Assembly (NCBI RefSeq): GCF_000746525.1
Contig: NZ_CP009048.1
Span: 1,915,501-1,979,500 of the forward strand
Direction of reading: 5' to 3'
Length of the DNA stretch: 64,000 nucleotides
Source of the DNA: Pseudomonas alkylphenolica
GTDB taxonomy: Bacteria; Pseudomonadota; Gammaproteobacteria; Pseudomonadales; Pseudomonadaceae
Shown piece after piece: positions 24,833 through 33,356 of the stretch (positions are counted from its first letter, which is position 1; each line of letters starts with the position of its first letter). A model generated the notes under the pieces. It was not told the DNA's origin, did no database searches, and was given only the letters and a program-made list of their open reading frames with translations. Position numbers and translations under genes: made by a program.

Positions 24833-25543
24833 ATGCTGGACACAGCCCAAGCCCCTGGCGCAACCGCAGAGGATACCGAAACCCTCTCGGAAAACGTCTT
24901 CCGGCGCATCCAAGCGGCCATCGTCAAGGGCGAGATCGCCCCTGGCAGCAAGATCTCCGAGCCTGAGTTGGCGCGCACCTACGGCATCAGCCGCGGGCCG
25001 CTGCGCGAGGCGATCCATCGCCTGGAAGGCCAGCGCCTGCTGGTGCGCGTGCCGCATGTCGGCGCGCGGGTGGTATCGCTGAGCCATGCCGAGCTGATCG
25101 AGCTGTACGAGATCCGCGAGTCCCTGGAAGGCATGGCCTGTCGCCTGGCTGCCGAGCGTATGAGCGTAGCCGAGATCGATGAGCTGCGCCGGGTCCTCGA
25201 TACCCACGAGCGCGATGCCACCTTTCAGGCCGGTCTGGGTTACTACCAGCAGGAAGGCGATTACGACTTCCACTACCGGATTATTCAGGGCAGCGGCAAC
25301 CGCACCCTGGTGCAGATGCTCTGCGGCGAGCTGTACCAACTGGTGCGCATGTACCGCATCCAGTTTTCCGCCACGCCCAACCGGCCACACCAGGCGTTCG
25401 CCGAACACCACCGGATTCTCGATGCCATCGCCGACCGTGACGGTGAACTGGCCGAGCTCTTGATGCGCCGTCACATCGGCGCTTCCAAACGCAATATCGA
25501 GCGTCATTATCTGGACGCTACCAGCCCACGAGGTGAGTCATGA
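24833..25543 (+). CDS. GntR/FCD regulator of the methylcitrate operon
   Basis: The 236-residue protein has a FadR-type winged HTH (residues about 18-85: [34 protein letters not shown] is broken here by position only) and an all-helical FCD ligand domain (about 95-230). The FCD metal-site residues are Asp and His in DYDFHYRII, His in AFAEHHRIL and His in MRRHIGASK. It probably senses 2-methylcitrate or a related acid, as a repressor of the downstream genes. Its stop overlaps the prpB start (ATGA), so it is the first gene of the operon and controls itself. Confidence 0.88.
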   Translation: MLDTAQAPGATAEDTETLSENVFRRIQAAIVKGEIAPGSKISEPELARTYGISRGPLREAIHRLEGQRLLVRVPHVGARVVSLSHAELIELYEIRESLEGMACRLAAERMSVAEIDELRRVLDTHERDATFQAGLGYYQQEGDYDFHYRIIQGSGNRTLVQMLCGELYQLVRMYRIQFSATPNRPHQAFAEHHRILDAIADRDGELAELLMRRHIGASKRNIERHYLDATSPRGES

Positions 25544-26430
25544 GTCAGAAAAGCAGTCCCGGCCAGCGCTTTCGCGATGCAGTTGCCGCCGAACACCCCC
25601 TGCAGGTTGTCGGTGCGATCAACGCCAACCATGCACTGCTGGCCAAGCGTGCCGGTTTCAAGGCCATCTACCTCTCGGGTGGCGGTGTCGCCGCAGGCTC
25701 CCTGGGCTTGCCGGACCTGGGCATCACCGGGCTGGATGACGTACTGACCGACGTCCGTCGTATTACCGACGTCTGCGACCTGCCGCTGCTGGTGGATGTC
25801 GACACCGGTTTCGGTTCCTCGGCGTTCAACGTCGCCCGTACCGTCAAGTCGATGATCAAATTCGGTGCGGCGGCGATCCACATCGAGGACCAGGTCGGCG
25901 CCAAGCGCTGCGGCCATCGTCCAAACAAGGAAATCGTTTCCCAGCAGGAAATGGTCGACCGCATCAAGGCGGCGGTGGATGCCCGTACCGACGACAGCTT
26001 CGTGATCATGGCGCGCACTGACGCCCTGGCCGTCGAAGGCCTGGAATCTGCGCTGGAGCGTGCCGCTGCGTGTATCGAAGCGGGTGCCGACATGGTGTTC
26101 CCGGAAGCCATTACTGAGCTTGCGATGTACAAGACCTTCGCCGACCGGATCAAAGCGCCGATCCTGGCCAACATCACCGAATTCGGTGCGACCCCGCTGT
26201 ACACCACCGAAGAACTGGCTTCGGTCGACGTATCGCTGGTGCTTTACCCGCTGTCGGCGTTCCGCGCGATGAACAAGGCGGCCGAGAATGTCTACACCGC
26301 GCTGCGTCGCGATGGCACGCAGAAAAACGTCATCGACACCATGCAGACTCGGATGGAACTGTACGACGCCATCAACTACCACGCGTTCGAGCAAAGCCTC
26401 GACGCCCTGTTCGCCCAGAAAAAGGGTTGA
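25540..26430 (+). CDS. prpB: 2-methylisocitrate lyase PrpB
   Basis: The 296-residue TIM-barrel enzyme belongs to the isocitrate lyase family. It has [37 protein letters not shown] with the Mg-binding Asp residues, [19 protein letters not shown] with the catalytic Cys of the K(R/K)CGH motif, and [11 protein letters not shown]. It splits 2-methylisocitrate into succinate and pyruvate, the last step of propionate breakdown by the 2-methylcitrate cycle. Translation is coupled to the regulator gene by an ATGA overlap. Confidence 0.96.
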   Translation: MSQKSSPGQRFRDAVAAEHPLQVVGAINANHALLAKRAGFKAIYLSGGGVAAGSLGLPDLGITGLDDVLTDVRRITDVCDLPLLVDVDTGFGSSAFNVARTVKSMIKFGAAAIHIEDQVGAKRCGHRPNKEIVSQQEMVDRIKAAVDARTDDSFVIMARTDALAVEGLESALERAAACIEAGADMVFPEAITELAMYKTFADRIKAPILANITEFGATPLYTTEELASVDVSLVLYPLSAFRAMNKAAENVYTALRRDGTQKNVIDTMQTRMELYDAINYHAFEQSLDALFAQKKG

Positions 26431-26446
26431 ACACCTGCTGAACCCT

Positions 26447-26471
26447 GTAGAAGCGGGCTTGCCCCGCGATT
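26447..26471. repeat. Single REP unit between prpB and prpC
   Basis: One 25-bp unit (GTAGAAGCGGGCTTGCCCCG...) without its inverted partner lies 40 bp before prpC. Confidence 0.85.
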
Positions 26472-26512
26472 AGCCAAAGATTCCATAACAAATTCAAGAG
26501 TGGAGAAAAGCG

Positions 26513-27640
26513 ATGGCCGAAGCAAAAGTACTCAGTGGAGCCGGCCTGCGTGGTCAAGTGGCCGGGCAAACTGCACTGTCGACAGTAGGTCAGGCCGGAG
26601 CCGGCCTGACCTACCGTGGTTATGACGTCCGGGACCTGGCCGCTGGCGCCGAATTCGAAGAAGTCGCCTACCTGCTGCTTTACGGCGATCTGCCGAGTGC
26701 AGCCCAGCTGGCCGAGTACAAGGGCAGGCTCAAGACCCTGCGCGACCTGCCACAAGCGCTGAAAGAAGTGCTCGAGCGCATCCCCGCAGATGCTCATCCG
26801 ATGGATGTGATGCGTACCGGTTGCTCGATGCTTGGCACCCTGGAGCCAGAACTGACCTTCGAACAGCAGCGCGACAAGACCGATCGCCTGTTGGCACTCT
26901 TCCCGGCGGTGATGTGCTACTGGTACCGCTTCAGTCATGACGGTGTGCGCATCAGTTGCACCAGCGACGAAGACACCATCGGCGGCCACTTCCTGCACCT
27001 GCTGCACGACAAGAAGCCGAGCGAGCTGCACGTTAAAGTGATGAACGTCTCGCTGATCCTCTACGCCGAGCACGAATTCAACGCCTCGACCTTCACCGCC
27101 CGCGTTTGTGCTTCGACCCTGTCGGACCTGTACTCGTGCATCACCGCAGCCATCGGCTCGCTGCGCGGCCCGCTGCATGGCGGCGCTAACGAAGCAGCGA
27201 TGGAGCTGATCGAGCGCTTCCAGAGCCCGCAGGAAGCGGTTGCCGAGCTGCTGCAGATGCTCGAGCGCAAAGACAAGATCATGGGCTTCGGTCACGCCAT
27301 CTACAAAGAGTCCGACCCGCGTAACGAAGTGATCAAGGGCTGGTCGAAGCAGCTCGCTGACGAAGTCGGTGACACTGTGCTGTATCCGGTGTCCGAAGCC
27401 ATCGACAAGACCATGTGGGAGCAGAAGAAGCTGTTCCCCAACGCCGACTTCTACCATGCCTCGGCGTATCACTTCATGGGCATCCCGACCAAGCTGTTCA
27501 CCCCGATCTTCGTTTGCTCGCGCCTGACCGGCTGGGCCGCCCACGTGTTCGAACAGCGTGCCAACAACCGCATCATCCGTCCGAGCGCCGAGTACACCGG
27601 CGTCGAGCAGCGCAAGTTCGTGCCAATCGAACAACGCTGA
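26513..27640 (+). CDS. prpC: 2-methylcitrate synthase PrpC
   Basis: The 375-residue protein is a citrate synthase homologue of the short, hexamer-free type. It has LTYRGYDVRDLAAGAEFEEVAYLLLYGDLP, ILYAEHEFNASTFTARVCAST with the first active-site His, LRGPLHGGANEAAMELIE with the second, and IMGFGHAIYKESDPR, followed by the catalytic Asp region. It joins propionyl-CoA to oxaloacetate. The start, AEAKVLSGAGLRGQVAGQTA, is typical of pseudomonad PrpC. GTGGAG precedes the ATG. Confidence 0.96.
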   Translation: MAEAKVLSGAGLRGQVAGQTALSTVGQAGAGLTYRGYDVRDLAAGAEFEEVAYLLLYGDLPSAAQLAEYKGRLKTLRDLPQALKEVLERIPADAHPMDVMRTGCSMLGTLEPELTFEQQRDKTDRLLALFPAVMCYWYRFSHDGVRISCTSDEDTIGGHFLHLLHDKKPSELHVKVMNVSLILYAEHEFNASTFTARVCASTLSDLYSCITAAIGSLRGPLHGGANEAAMELIERFQSPQEAVAELLQMLERKDKIMGFGHAIYKESDPRNEVIKGWSKQLADEVGDTVLYPVSEAIDKTMWEQKKLFPNADFYHASAYHFMGIPTKLFTPIFVCSRLTGWAAHVFEQRANNRIIRPSAEYTGVEQRKFVPIEQR

Positions 27641-27674
27641 GCCTGGCTGCAAGCTGATTGGCCTGACTCCAGCT

Positions 27675-27745
27675 TGTGGGAGCGGGCTTGTTCCGCGATG
27701 CGATGTATCCGATAGATCGCAATCGCGGGGCAAGCCCGCTCCCAC
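27675..27745. repeat. REP pair between prpC and acnD
   Basis: Two inverted units (27675-27700, with GTTCC in place of GCCCC, and 27721-27745) surround a 20-bp spacer. Confidence 0.9.
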
Positions 27746-27805
27746 CAAAAGAGAGGCAAGCCAACCGGCCAGCCACCGACCCTACCGTGATTGAGTCCCT
27801 GTGCC

Positions 27806-30394
27806 ATGAATACTGAATTTCGCAAGAACCTGCCGGGCACTGGCCTGGATTATTTCGACGCTCGTGCCGCTGTCGACGCGATCGCGCCCGGCGCTTATGA
27901 CCGTCTTCCCTACACCTCGCGCGTGCTGGCAGAAAACCTTGTACGCCGCTGCGATCCAGCGACCCTCAATGCCTCGCTGAGTCAGCTGATCGAGCGCAAG
28001 CGCGACCTCGACTTCCCGTGGTTCCCGGCCCGTGTGGTGTGCCACGATATCCTTGGTCAGACCGCGCTGGTCGACCTCGCCGGCCTGCGTGACGCCATCG
28101 CTGATGGCGGTGGTGACCCGGCCCAGGTCAATCCGGTGGTGCCGGTGCAACTGATCGTCGACCATTCCCTGGCCGTGGAATGCGGTGGTTTCGACCCGCA
28201 GGCGTTCGAGAAGAACCGCGCCATCGAAGACCGCCGCAACGAAGACCGTTTCCATTTCATCAACTGGACCAAAAAGGCGTTCAAGAACGTCGACGTGATC
28301 CAGCCGGGCAACGGCATCATGCACCAGATCAACCTGGAGAAGATGTCGCCGGTGATCCATGCCGAGCGTGGCGTGGCTTACCCTGACACCTGTGTTGGCA
28401 CCGACAGCCACACCCCGCACGTCGATGCCCTGGGTGTGATCGCCATCGGCGTCGGCGGCCTCGAAGCCGAGAACGTCATGCTCGGCCGCGCCTCGTGGAT
28501 GCGCCTGCCGGAAATCGTCGGCGTCGAGCTGTCCGGCAAGCCGCAACCGGGCATTACCGCCACCGACGTGGTGCTGGCCCTGACCGAGTTCCTGCGCAAG
28601 GAAAAGGTGGTCGGTGCCTACCTCGAATTCTACGGCGAAGGCGCCCGCGCCCTGACCCTGGGCGACCGCGCGACCATCTCCAACATGGCCCCGGAATACG
28701 GTGCCACTGCAGCGATGTTCTCCATCGACCAGCAGACCATCGATTACCTCAAGCTGACCGGTCGTGAAGACGAGCAGGTCAAGCTGGTGGAAACCTACGC
28801 CAAGGTTGCCGGCCTGTGGTCCGATAGCCTGGCCAACGCCGAGTATGAGCGTGTGCTGCGCTTCGACCTGTCCAGCGTCGTGCGTAACATGGCCGGCCCG
28901 TCCAACCCGCACGCCCGCGTGGCGACCAGCGACCTGGCCAGCAAAGGTATCGCCGGTCAGTGGGAAGAAGTGCCGGGGCAGATGCCTGACGGCGCGGTGA
29001 TCATCGCCGCCATCACCAGCTGCACCAACACCAGTAACCCGCGCAACGTGATCGCCGCCGGCCTGCTGGCGCGCAACGCCAACAAGCTGGGGCTGATCCG
29101 CAAACCATGGGTCAAGTCGTCACTGGCGCCAGGCTCCAAGACCGTGGCCCTGTACCTGAAAGAAGCGGGTCTTGATGCAGAGCTGGAACAGCTTGGTTTC
29201 GGCATCGTGGCCTTTGCCTGCACCACCTGCAACGGCATGTCCGGTGCGCTGGATCCGGTGATCCAGCAGGAAATCATCGATCGCGATCTGTATGCCACCG
29301 CCGTGCTGTCGGGCAACCGCAACTTCGACGGGCGTATCCACCCTTACGCCAAGCAGGCGTTCCTGGCTTCGCCGCCGTTGGTGGTGGCCTACGCCATTGC
29401 TGGCACCATCCGCTTCGACATCGAGAAAGATGTACTGGCAGTGGTCGACGGCAAGGAAATCCGCCTCAAGGATATCTGGCCGAGCGACGAAGAAATCGAT
29501 GCCGTGGTCAAGGCTGCGGTCAAGCCGGAACAGTTCCGCCAGGTCTACATCCCGATGTTCGCCATTCAGGAAGACACCGGGCCGAAAGTCGATCCGTTGT
29601 ACGACTGGCGTGAGATGAGCACCTACATCCGCCGTCCACCGTACTGGGAAGGCGCGCTGGCCGGAGAGCGTACGCTCAAGGGCATGCGTCCGCTGGCGGT
29701 ACTGCCGGACAACATCACCACCGACCACCTGTCGCCGTCGAACGCGATCATGCTCGACAGCGCTGCGGGGGAGTACCTGGCGAAAATGGGCCTGCCGGAA
29801 GAGGACTTCAACTCTTACGCAACTCACCGCGGCGATCACCTGACCGCGCAGCGCGCCACCTTTGCCAACCCGAAACTGTTCAACGAAATGGTTCAAGAAG
29901 GCGGCAAGGTCAAGCAGGGCTCGCTGGCGCGGATCGAGCCGGAAGGCAAGGTCACCCGCATGTGGGAAGCCATCGAAACCTACATGGAGCGCAAGCAGCC
30001 GCTGATCATCGTTGCCGGTGCCGACTACGGTCAGGGTTCGTCCCGTGACTGGGCGGCCAAGGGCGTGCGCCTGGCGGGTGTCGAGGCCATCGTCGCCGAA
30101 GGTTTCGAGCGCATCCACCGCACCAACCTGGTGGGCATGGGCGTGTTGCCGCTGGAGTTCAAGCCGGGCGTGAACCGCAAAACCCTGGACATCGACGGCA
30201 CCGAGACCTTCGACGTGATCGGCGAGCGTACCCCGCGGGCTACCCTGACCCTGGTGATCACCCGTCACACCGGTGAACGCGTAGAGGTGCCGGTAACCTG
30301 CCGCCTGGATACCGCTGAAGAAGTGTCGATCTATGAAGCGGGCGGGGTGCTGCAGCGCTTTGCCCAGGACTTCCTCGAATCGGCGGCCGTTTGA
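27806..30394 (+). CDS. acnD: Fe/S-dependent 2-methylcitrate dehydratase AcnD
   Basis: From ATG 27806 the product is 862 residues, the usual AcnD length. It is an aconitase-family enzyme with VVPVQLIVDHSLAVE, VGTDSHTPHVDALGVIAIGVGG, AAITSCTNTSNPRNVI (first cluster Cys) and GFGIVAFACTTCNGMSG (the other two). The C-terminal swivel domain carries GADYGQGSSRDWAAKGVRLAG. It dehydrates 2-methylcitrate; together with PrpF it replaces PrpD in many proteobacteria. Earlier in-frame codons exist at 27791, but MNTEFRKNLPGTGLDYFD is the conserved start. The start has only a weak ribosome binding site (GAG at 27793). Confidence 0.94.
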   Translation: MNTEFRKNLPGTGLDYFDARAAVDAIAPGAYDRLPYTSRVLAENLVRRCDPATLNASLSQLIERKRDLDFPWFPARVVCHDILGQTALVDLAGLRDAIADGGGDPAQVNPVVPVQLIVDHSLAVECGGFDPQAFEKNRAIEDRRNEDRFHFINWTKKAFKNVDVIQPGNGIMHQINLEKMSPVIHAERGVAYPDTCVGTDSHTPHVDALGVIAIGVGGLEAENVMLGRASWMRLPEIVGVELSGKPQPGITATDVVLALTEFLRKEKVVGAYLEFYGEGARALTLGDRATISNMAPEYGATAAMFSIDQQTIDYLKLTGREDEQVKLVETYAKVAGLWSDSLANAEYERVLRFDLSSVVRNMAGPSNPHARVATSDLASKGIAGQWEEVPGQMPDGAVIIAAITSCTNTSNPRNVIAAGLLARNANKLGLIRKPWVKSSLAPGSKTVALYLKEAGLDAELEQLGFGIVAFACTTCNGMSGALDPVIQQEIIDRDLYATAVLSGNRNFDGRIHPYAKQAFLASPPLVVAYAIAGTIRFDIEKDVLAVVDGKEIRLKDIWPSDEEIDAVVKAAVKPEQFRQVYIPMFAIQEDTGPKVDPLYDWREMSTYIRRPPYWEGALAGERTLKGMRPLAVLPDNITTDHLSPSNAIMLDSAAGEYLAKMGLPEEDFNSYATHRGDHLTAQRATFANPKLFNEMVQEGGKVKQGSLARIEPEGKVTRMWEAIETYMERKQPLIIVAGADYGQGSSRDWAAKGVRLAGVEAIVAEGFERIHRTNLVGMGVLPLEFKPGVNRKTLDIDGTETFDVIGERTPRATLTLVITRHTGERVEVPVTCRLDTAEEVSIYEAGGVLQRFAQDFLESAAV

Positions 30395-30404
30395 GGTAGG
30401 GCCT

Positions 30405-30455
30405 TATCGCGGGGCAAGCCCGCTCCCACGGTGGGAGCGGGCTTGCCCCGCGATA
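30405..30455. repeat. 51-bp REP palindrome between acnD and prpF
   Basis: Two REP units abut head to head with perfect 25-bp arms (30405-30429 and 30431-30455) around one central base. The RNA would fold into a very stable hairpin within the operon. Confidence 0.95.
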
Positions 30456-30487
30456 GCCCCCCAAAGCACTCACAGGACAACCCAGCT

Positions 30488-31678
30488 ATGGCACAAGTAC
30501 CGCAAATCAAAATCCCCGCCACCTACATCCGTGGCGGCACCAGCAAAGGCGTGTTCTTCCGCCTCCAGGACCTGCCTGAGCGCGCGCAGGTGCCGGGCCC
30601 GGCCCGCGACGCGCTGCTGCTGCGGGTAATCGGCAGCCCCGACCCGTACGGCAAGCAGATTGACGGTATGGGTGGCGCCACTTCCAGCACCAGCAAGACT
30701 GTGATCCTCTCGCACAGCACCAAGGCCGATCACGATGTCGACTACCTGTTCGGCCAGGTGTCGATCGACAAGGCCTTCGTCGACTGGAGCGGCAACTGCG
30801 GCAACCTCTCGGCAGCGGTTGGCTCTTTTGCCATCAGCGCCGGTCTGGTCGACAGCAGCCGTATACCGCAGAACGGTATCGCCACCGTGCGCATCTGGCA
30901 GGCCAATATCGGCAAGACCATCATCGCCCACGTGCCGGTCACCAATGGTGAAGTCCAGGAAACCGGTGATTTCGAGCTGGACGGCGTGACCTTCCCAGCG
31001 GCCGAAGTGCAACTTGAGTTCATGGACCCGGCTGCCGACGAGGATGGTGAGGGCGGTTCGATGTTCCCCACCGGCAACCTGGTCGATGACCTGGTGGTAC
31101 CCGGTATCGGCACCCTCAAGGCAACCCTGATCAACGCCGGTATCCCGACCATCTTTATCCAGGCCGAAGCCATCGGCTACACCGGCACCGAATTGCAAGA
31201 TGCGATCAACAGCGACCCCGAGGCCCTGGCCCGATTCGAAACGATTCGTGCCTATGGCGCCGTACGCATGGGTCTGATCGAGCACATCGAAGAAGCCACC
31301 AAGCGCCAGCACACCCCGAAAGTCGCCTTTGTTGCACCACCGACCGCTTATCAGTCGTCCAGCGGTAAAGCCGTAGCGGCGACAGACGTTGATCTATTGG
31401 TACGTGCGCTATCGATGGGCAAATTGCACCACGCCATGATGGGCACAGCAGCTGTGGCCATCGGTACTGCTGCGGCGGTTCCCGGCACCCTGGTCAACCT
31501 CGCGGCCGGTGGTGGCGAGCGCAGCGCCGTACGTTTCGGTCACCCCTCGGGCACCCTGCGCGTTGGCGCCGAGGCTCGGCAGGTGAACGGTGAGTGGACT
31601 GTCACCAAAGCAATCATGAGCCGCAGTGCGCGGATACTGATGGAGGGCTGGGTGCGGGTACCCGGTGATGCCTTCTAA
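30488..31678 (+). CDS. prpF: 2-methylaconitate cis-trans isomerase PrpF
   Basis: The 396-residue protein has the diaminopimelate-epimerase-like double fold. It contains ATYIRGGTSKGVFF, GSPDPYGKQIDGMGGATSSTSK, FVDWSGNCGNLSAAVG with the Cys that lies at the active site, and later SMGKLHHAMMGTAAVAIG. PrpF isomerises the 2-methylaconitate made by AcnD so that it can be rehydrated to 2-methylisocitrate. The start at 30488 follows AGGA (30474-30477); the upstream in-frame extension is REP sequence and is rejected. Its position straight after acnD is conserved. Confidence 0.95.
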   Translation: MAQVPQIKIPATYIRGGTSKGVFFRLQDLPERAQVPGPARDALLLRVIGSPDPYGKQIDGMGGATSSTSKTVILSHSTKADHDVDYLFGQVSIDKAFVDWSGNCGNLSAAVGSFAISAGLVDSSRIPQNGIATVRIWQANIGKTIIAHVPVTNGEVQETGDFELDGVTFPAAEVQLEFMDPAADEDGEGGSMFPTGNLVDDLVVPGIGTLKATLINAGIPTIFIQAEAIGYTGTELQDAINSDPEALARFETIRAYGAVRMGLIEHIEEATKRQHTPKVAFVAPPTAYQSSSGKAVAATDVDLLVRALSMGKLHHAMMGTAAVAIGTAAAVPGTLVNLAAGGGERSAVRFGHPSGTLRVGAEARQVNGEWTVTKAIMSRSARILMEGWVRVPGDAF

Positions 31679-31726
31679 CCAGTAACGGCGCTTGGCTCCC
31701 TGTTACCTACAACAGAGAGATGTGAA

Positions 31727-33211
31727 ATGAGTGCCAACGTTGATCTGAACAACCGCCCCGACTACGACCGGGTGCTGCAGGATATCGCTGACTATGTCCT
31801 GAATTACCAGGTCGGGTCCGCGCCGGCGCTGGATACGGCGCGCAACTGCTTGATGGATACTCTCGGCTGCGGCCTGCTGGCGTTGCGCTTCCCGGAATGC
31901 ACCAAGCACCTGGGGCCGCTGGTGGAGGGCACCGTGGTGCCGTACGGCGCGCGGGTGCCGGGCACCAGCTACCGCCTGGACCCGGTCAAGGCCGCCTGGG
32001 ACATCGGTTGTATCGTCCGTTGGCTCGATTTCAACGACACCTGGCTGGCCGCTGAGTGGGGGCACCCCTCGGACAACCTCGGCGGCATCCTGGCAGTGGC
32101 CGACCACCTTTCGCAAAAACGCGTGGCCAATGGCGAAGCCCCCTTGAATATGCGGGCAGTGCTGGAAGCGATGGTCATGGCTCACGAAATCCAGGGTGTG
32201 ATTGCCCTGGAGAACTCCTTCAACCGTGTTGGCCTCGATCATGTGTTGTTGGTCAAGGTCGCCTCCACGGCGGTCTGCGCCAGGCTCATGGGCGCCAATC
32301 GCGAGCAAATGCTGTCGGCGCTGTCCCATGCCTTTGTCGATGGACAGGCACTGCGAACCTATCGTCATGCCCCGAATGCCGGTTCACGCAAATCCTGGGC
32401 GGCGGGAGATGCCTCGAGCCGCGGTGTACGCTTGGCGGATATCGCCCTGCGTGGCGAGATGGGTATTCCAGGTGTTCTGACGGCGCCGCAGTGGGGCTTC
32501 TACGATGTGCTGTTCAGCCACACCAACAAGGATCTGGCGCTCAAGCCTGAAGACAAGCGTGCCTTCAGCTTCTCTCAGCCGTTCGCCAGCTATGTGATGG
32601 AAAACGTGCTGTTCAAGATCAGCTTCCCTGCCGAGTTCCATGCCCAGACAGCCTGTGAAGCGGCGGTGACCCTGCACCCGCTGGTGCGCAATCGCCTGCA
32701 TGAAGTCGAGCGGATCGTCATTACCACCCATGAGTCGGCGATTCGCATCATCTCCAAGGTTGGCAAACTGGCCAACGCTGCCGACCGTGACCATTGCATT
32801 CAGTACATGACCGCTGTGCCGCTGATCTTCGGCGACCTGGTGGCTGAGCAATACGAGGATGAGTTCCACGCTGCCCATCCGCTCATTGACCGCTTGCGCG
32901 AGAAGATGGAGGTCGTCGAAGACCCGCGTTTTACCCGCGAGTACCTGGAGGCCGACAAGCGTTCGATCGCCAATGCCGTGCAGGTGTTCTTCAATGATGG
33001 ATCAAGCACCGAACAGGTGGTGGTGGAGTACCCGATTGGCCATCGCCGGCGTCGGGCCGAAGGGATTCCATTGCTTGAGGAGAAGTTCAAGGCCAACCTG
33101 GCGACGCGCTTTGCCGGGCAGCGGGTGAACGAGATCTTTGCCTTGTGCAAGGATCAGGCGGCGCTTGAGGCCACGGCGGTGCATCGGTTTGTCGATCTGT
33201 TTGTGATCTGA
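31727..33211 (+). CDS. prpD: 2-methylcitrate dehydratase PrpD (Fe/S-independent)
   Basis: The 494-residue MmgE/PrpD family protein has [24 protein letters not shown] (residues about 93-116), [54 protein letters not shown], and the C-terminal domain with [19 protein letters not shown] sequence (here [18 protein letters not shown]). It dehydrates 2-methylcitrate. The operon therefore codes for both the AcnD/PrpF route and PrpD, as in other pseudomonads, where PrpD may serve as a second enzyme or as the hydratase. GAGAGATGTGAA precedes the ATG. Confidence 0.95.
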   Translation: MSANVDLNNRPDYDRVLQDIADYVLNYQVGSAPALDTARNCLMDTLGCGLLALRFPECTKHLGPLVEGTVVPYGARVPGTSYRLDPVKAAWDIGCIVRWLDFNDTWLAAEWGHPSDNLGGILAVADHLSQKRVANGEAPLNMRAVLEAMVMAHEIQGVIALENSFNRVGLDHVLLVKVASTAVCARLMGANREQMLSALSHAFVDGQALRTYRHAPNAGSRKSWAAGDASSRGVRLADIALRGEMGIPGVLTAPQWGFYDVLFSHTNKDLALKPEDKRAFSFSQPFASYVMENVLFKISFPAEFHAQTACEAAVTLHPLVRNRLHEVERIVITTHESAIRIISKVGKLANAADRDHCIQYMTAVPLIFGDLVAEQYEDEFHAAHPLIDRLREKMEVVEDPRFTREYLEADKRSIANAVQVFFNDGSSTEQVVVEYPIGHRRRRAEGIPLLEEKFKANLATRFAGQRVNEIFALCKDQAALEATAVHRFVDLFVI

Positions 33212-33217
33212 GGGAAC

Positions 33218-33290
33218 TGTGGGAGCGGGCTTGCCCCGCGATGCGATGTGGCTGACAGTCCGCAATCGCGGAGCAAGCCCGCTCCCACAG
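33218..33290. repeat. REP pair after prpD
   Basis: Inverted units lie at 33218-33243 and 33261-33290; the second has GGAGC in place of GGGGC. They precede the terminator. Confidence 0.9.
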
Positions 33291-33312
33291 GTGGTTGCTC
33301 CCATAGATCAAT

Positions 33313-33343
33313 AAAAAACCCCGCCGATTGCGGCGGGTTTTTT
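33313..33343. terminator. Bidirectional terminator between prpD and acnB
   Basis: AAAAAACCCCGCCG pairs with CGGCGGGTTTTTT around ATTG; it has A and T runs on both sides and serves the convergent prp operon and acnB. Confidence 0.92.
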
Positions 33344-33356
33344 ACGCTAGGTCAGC

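Noticed and set aside
29120..30268. A 382-residue minus-strand frame (also 27782-28912)
   Set aside because: Both are shadows of acnD; they have no start signals and no recognisable domain.
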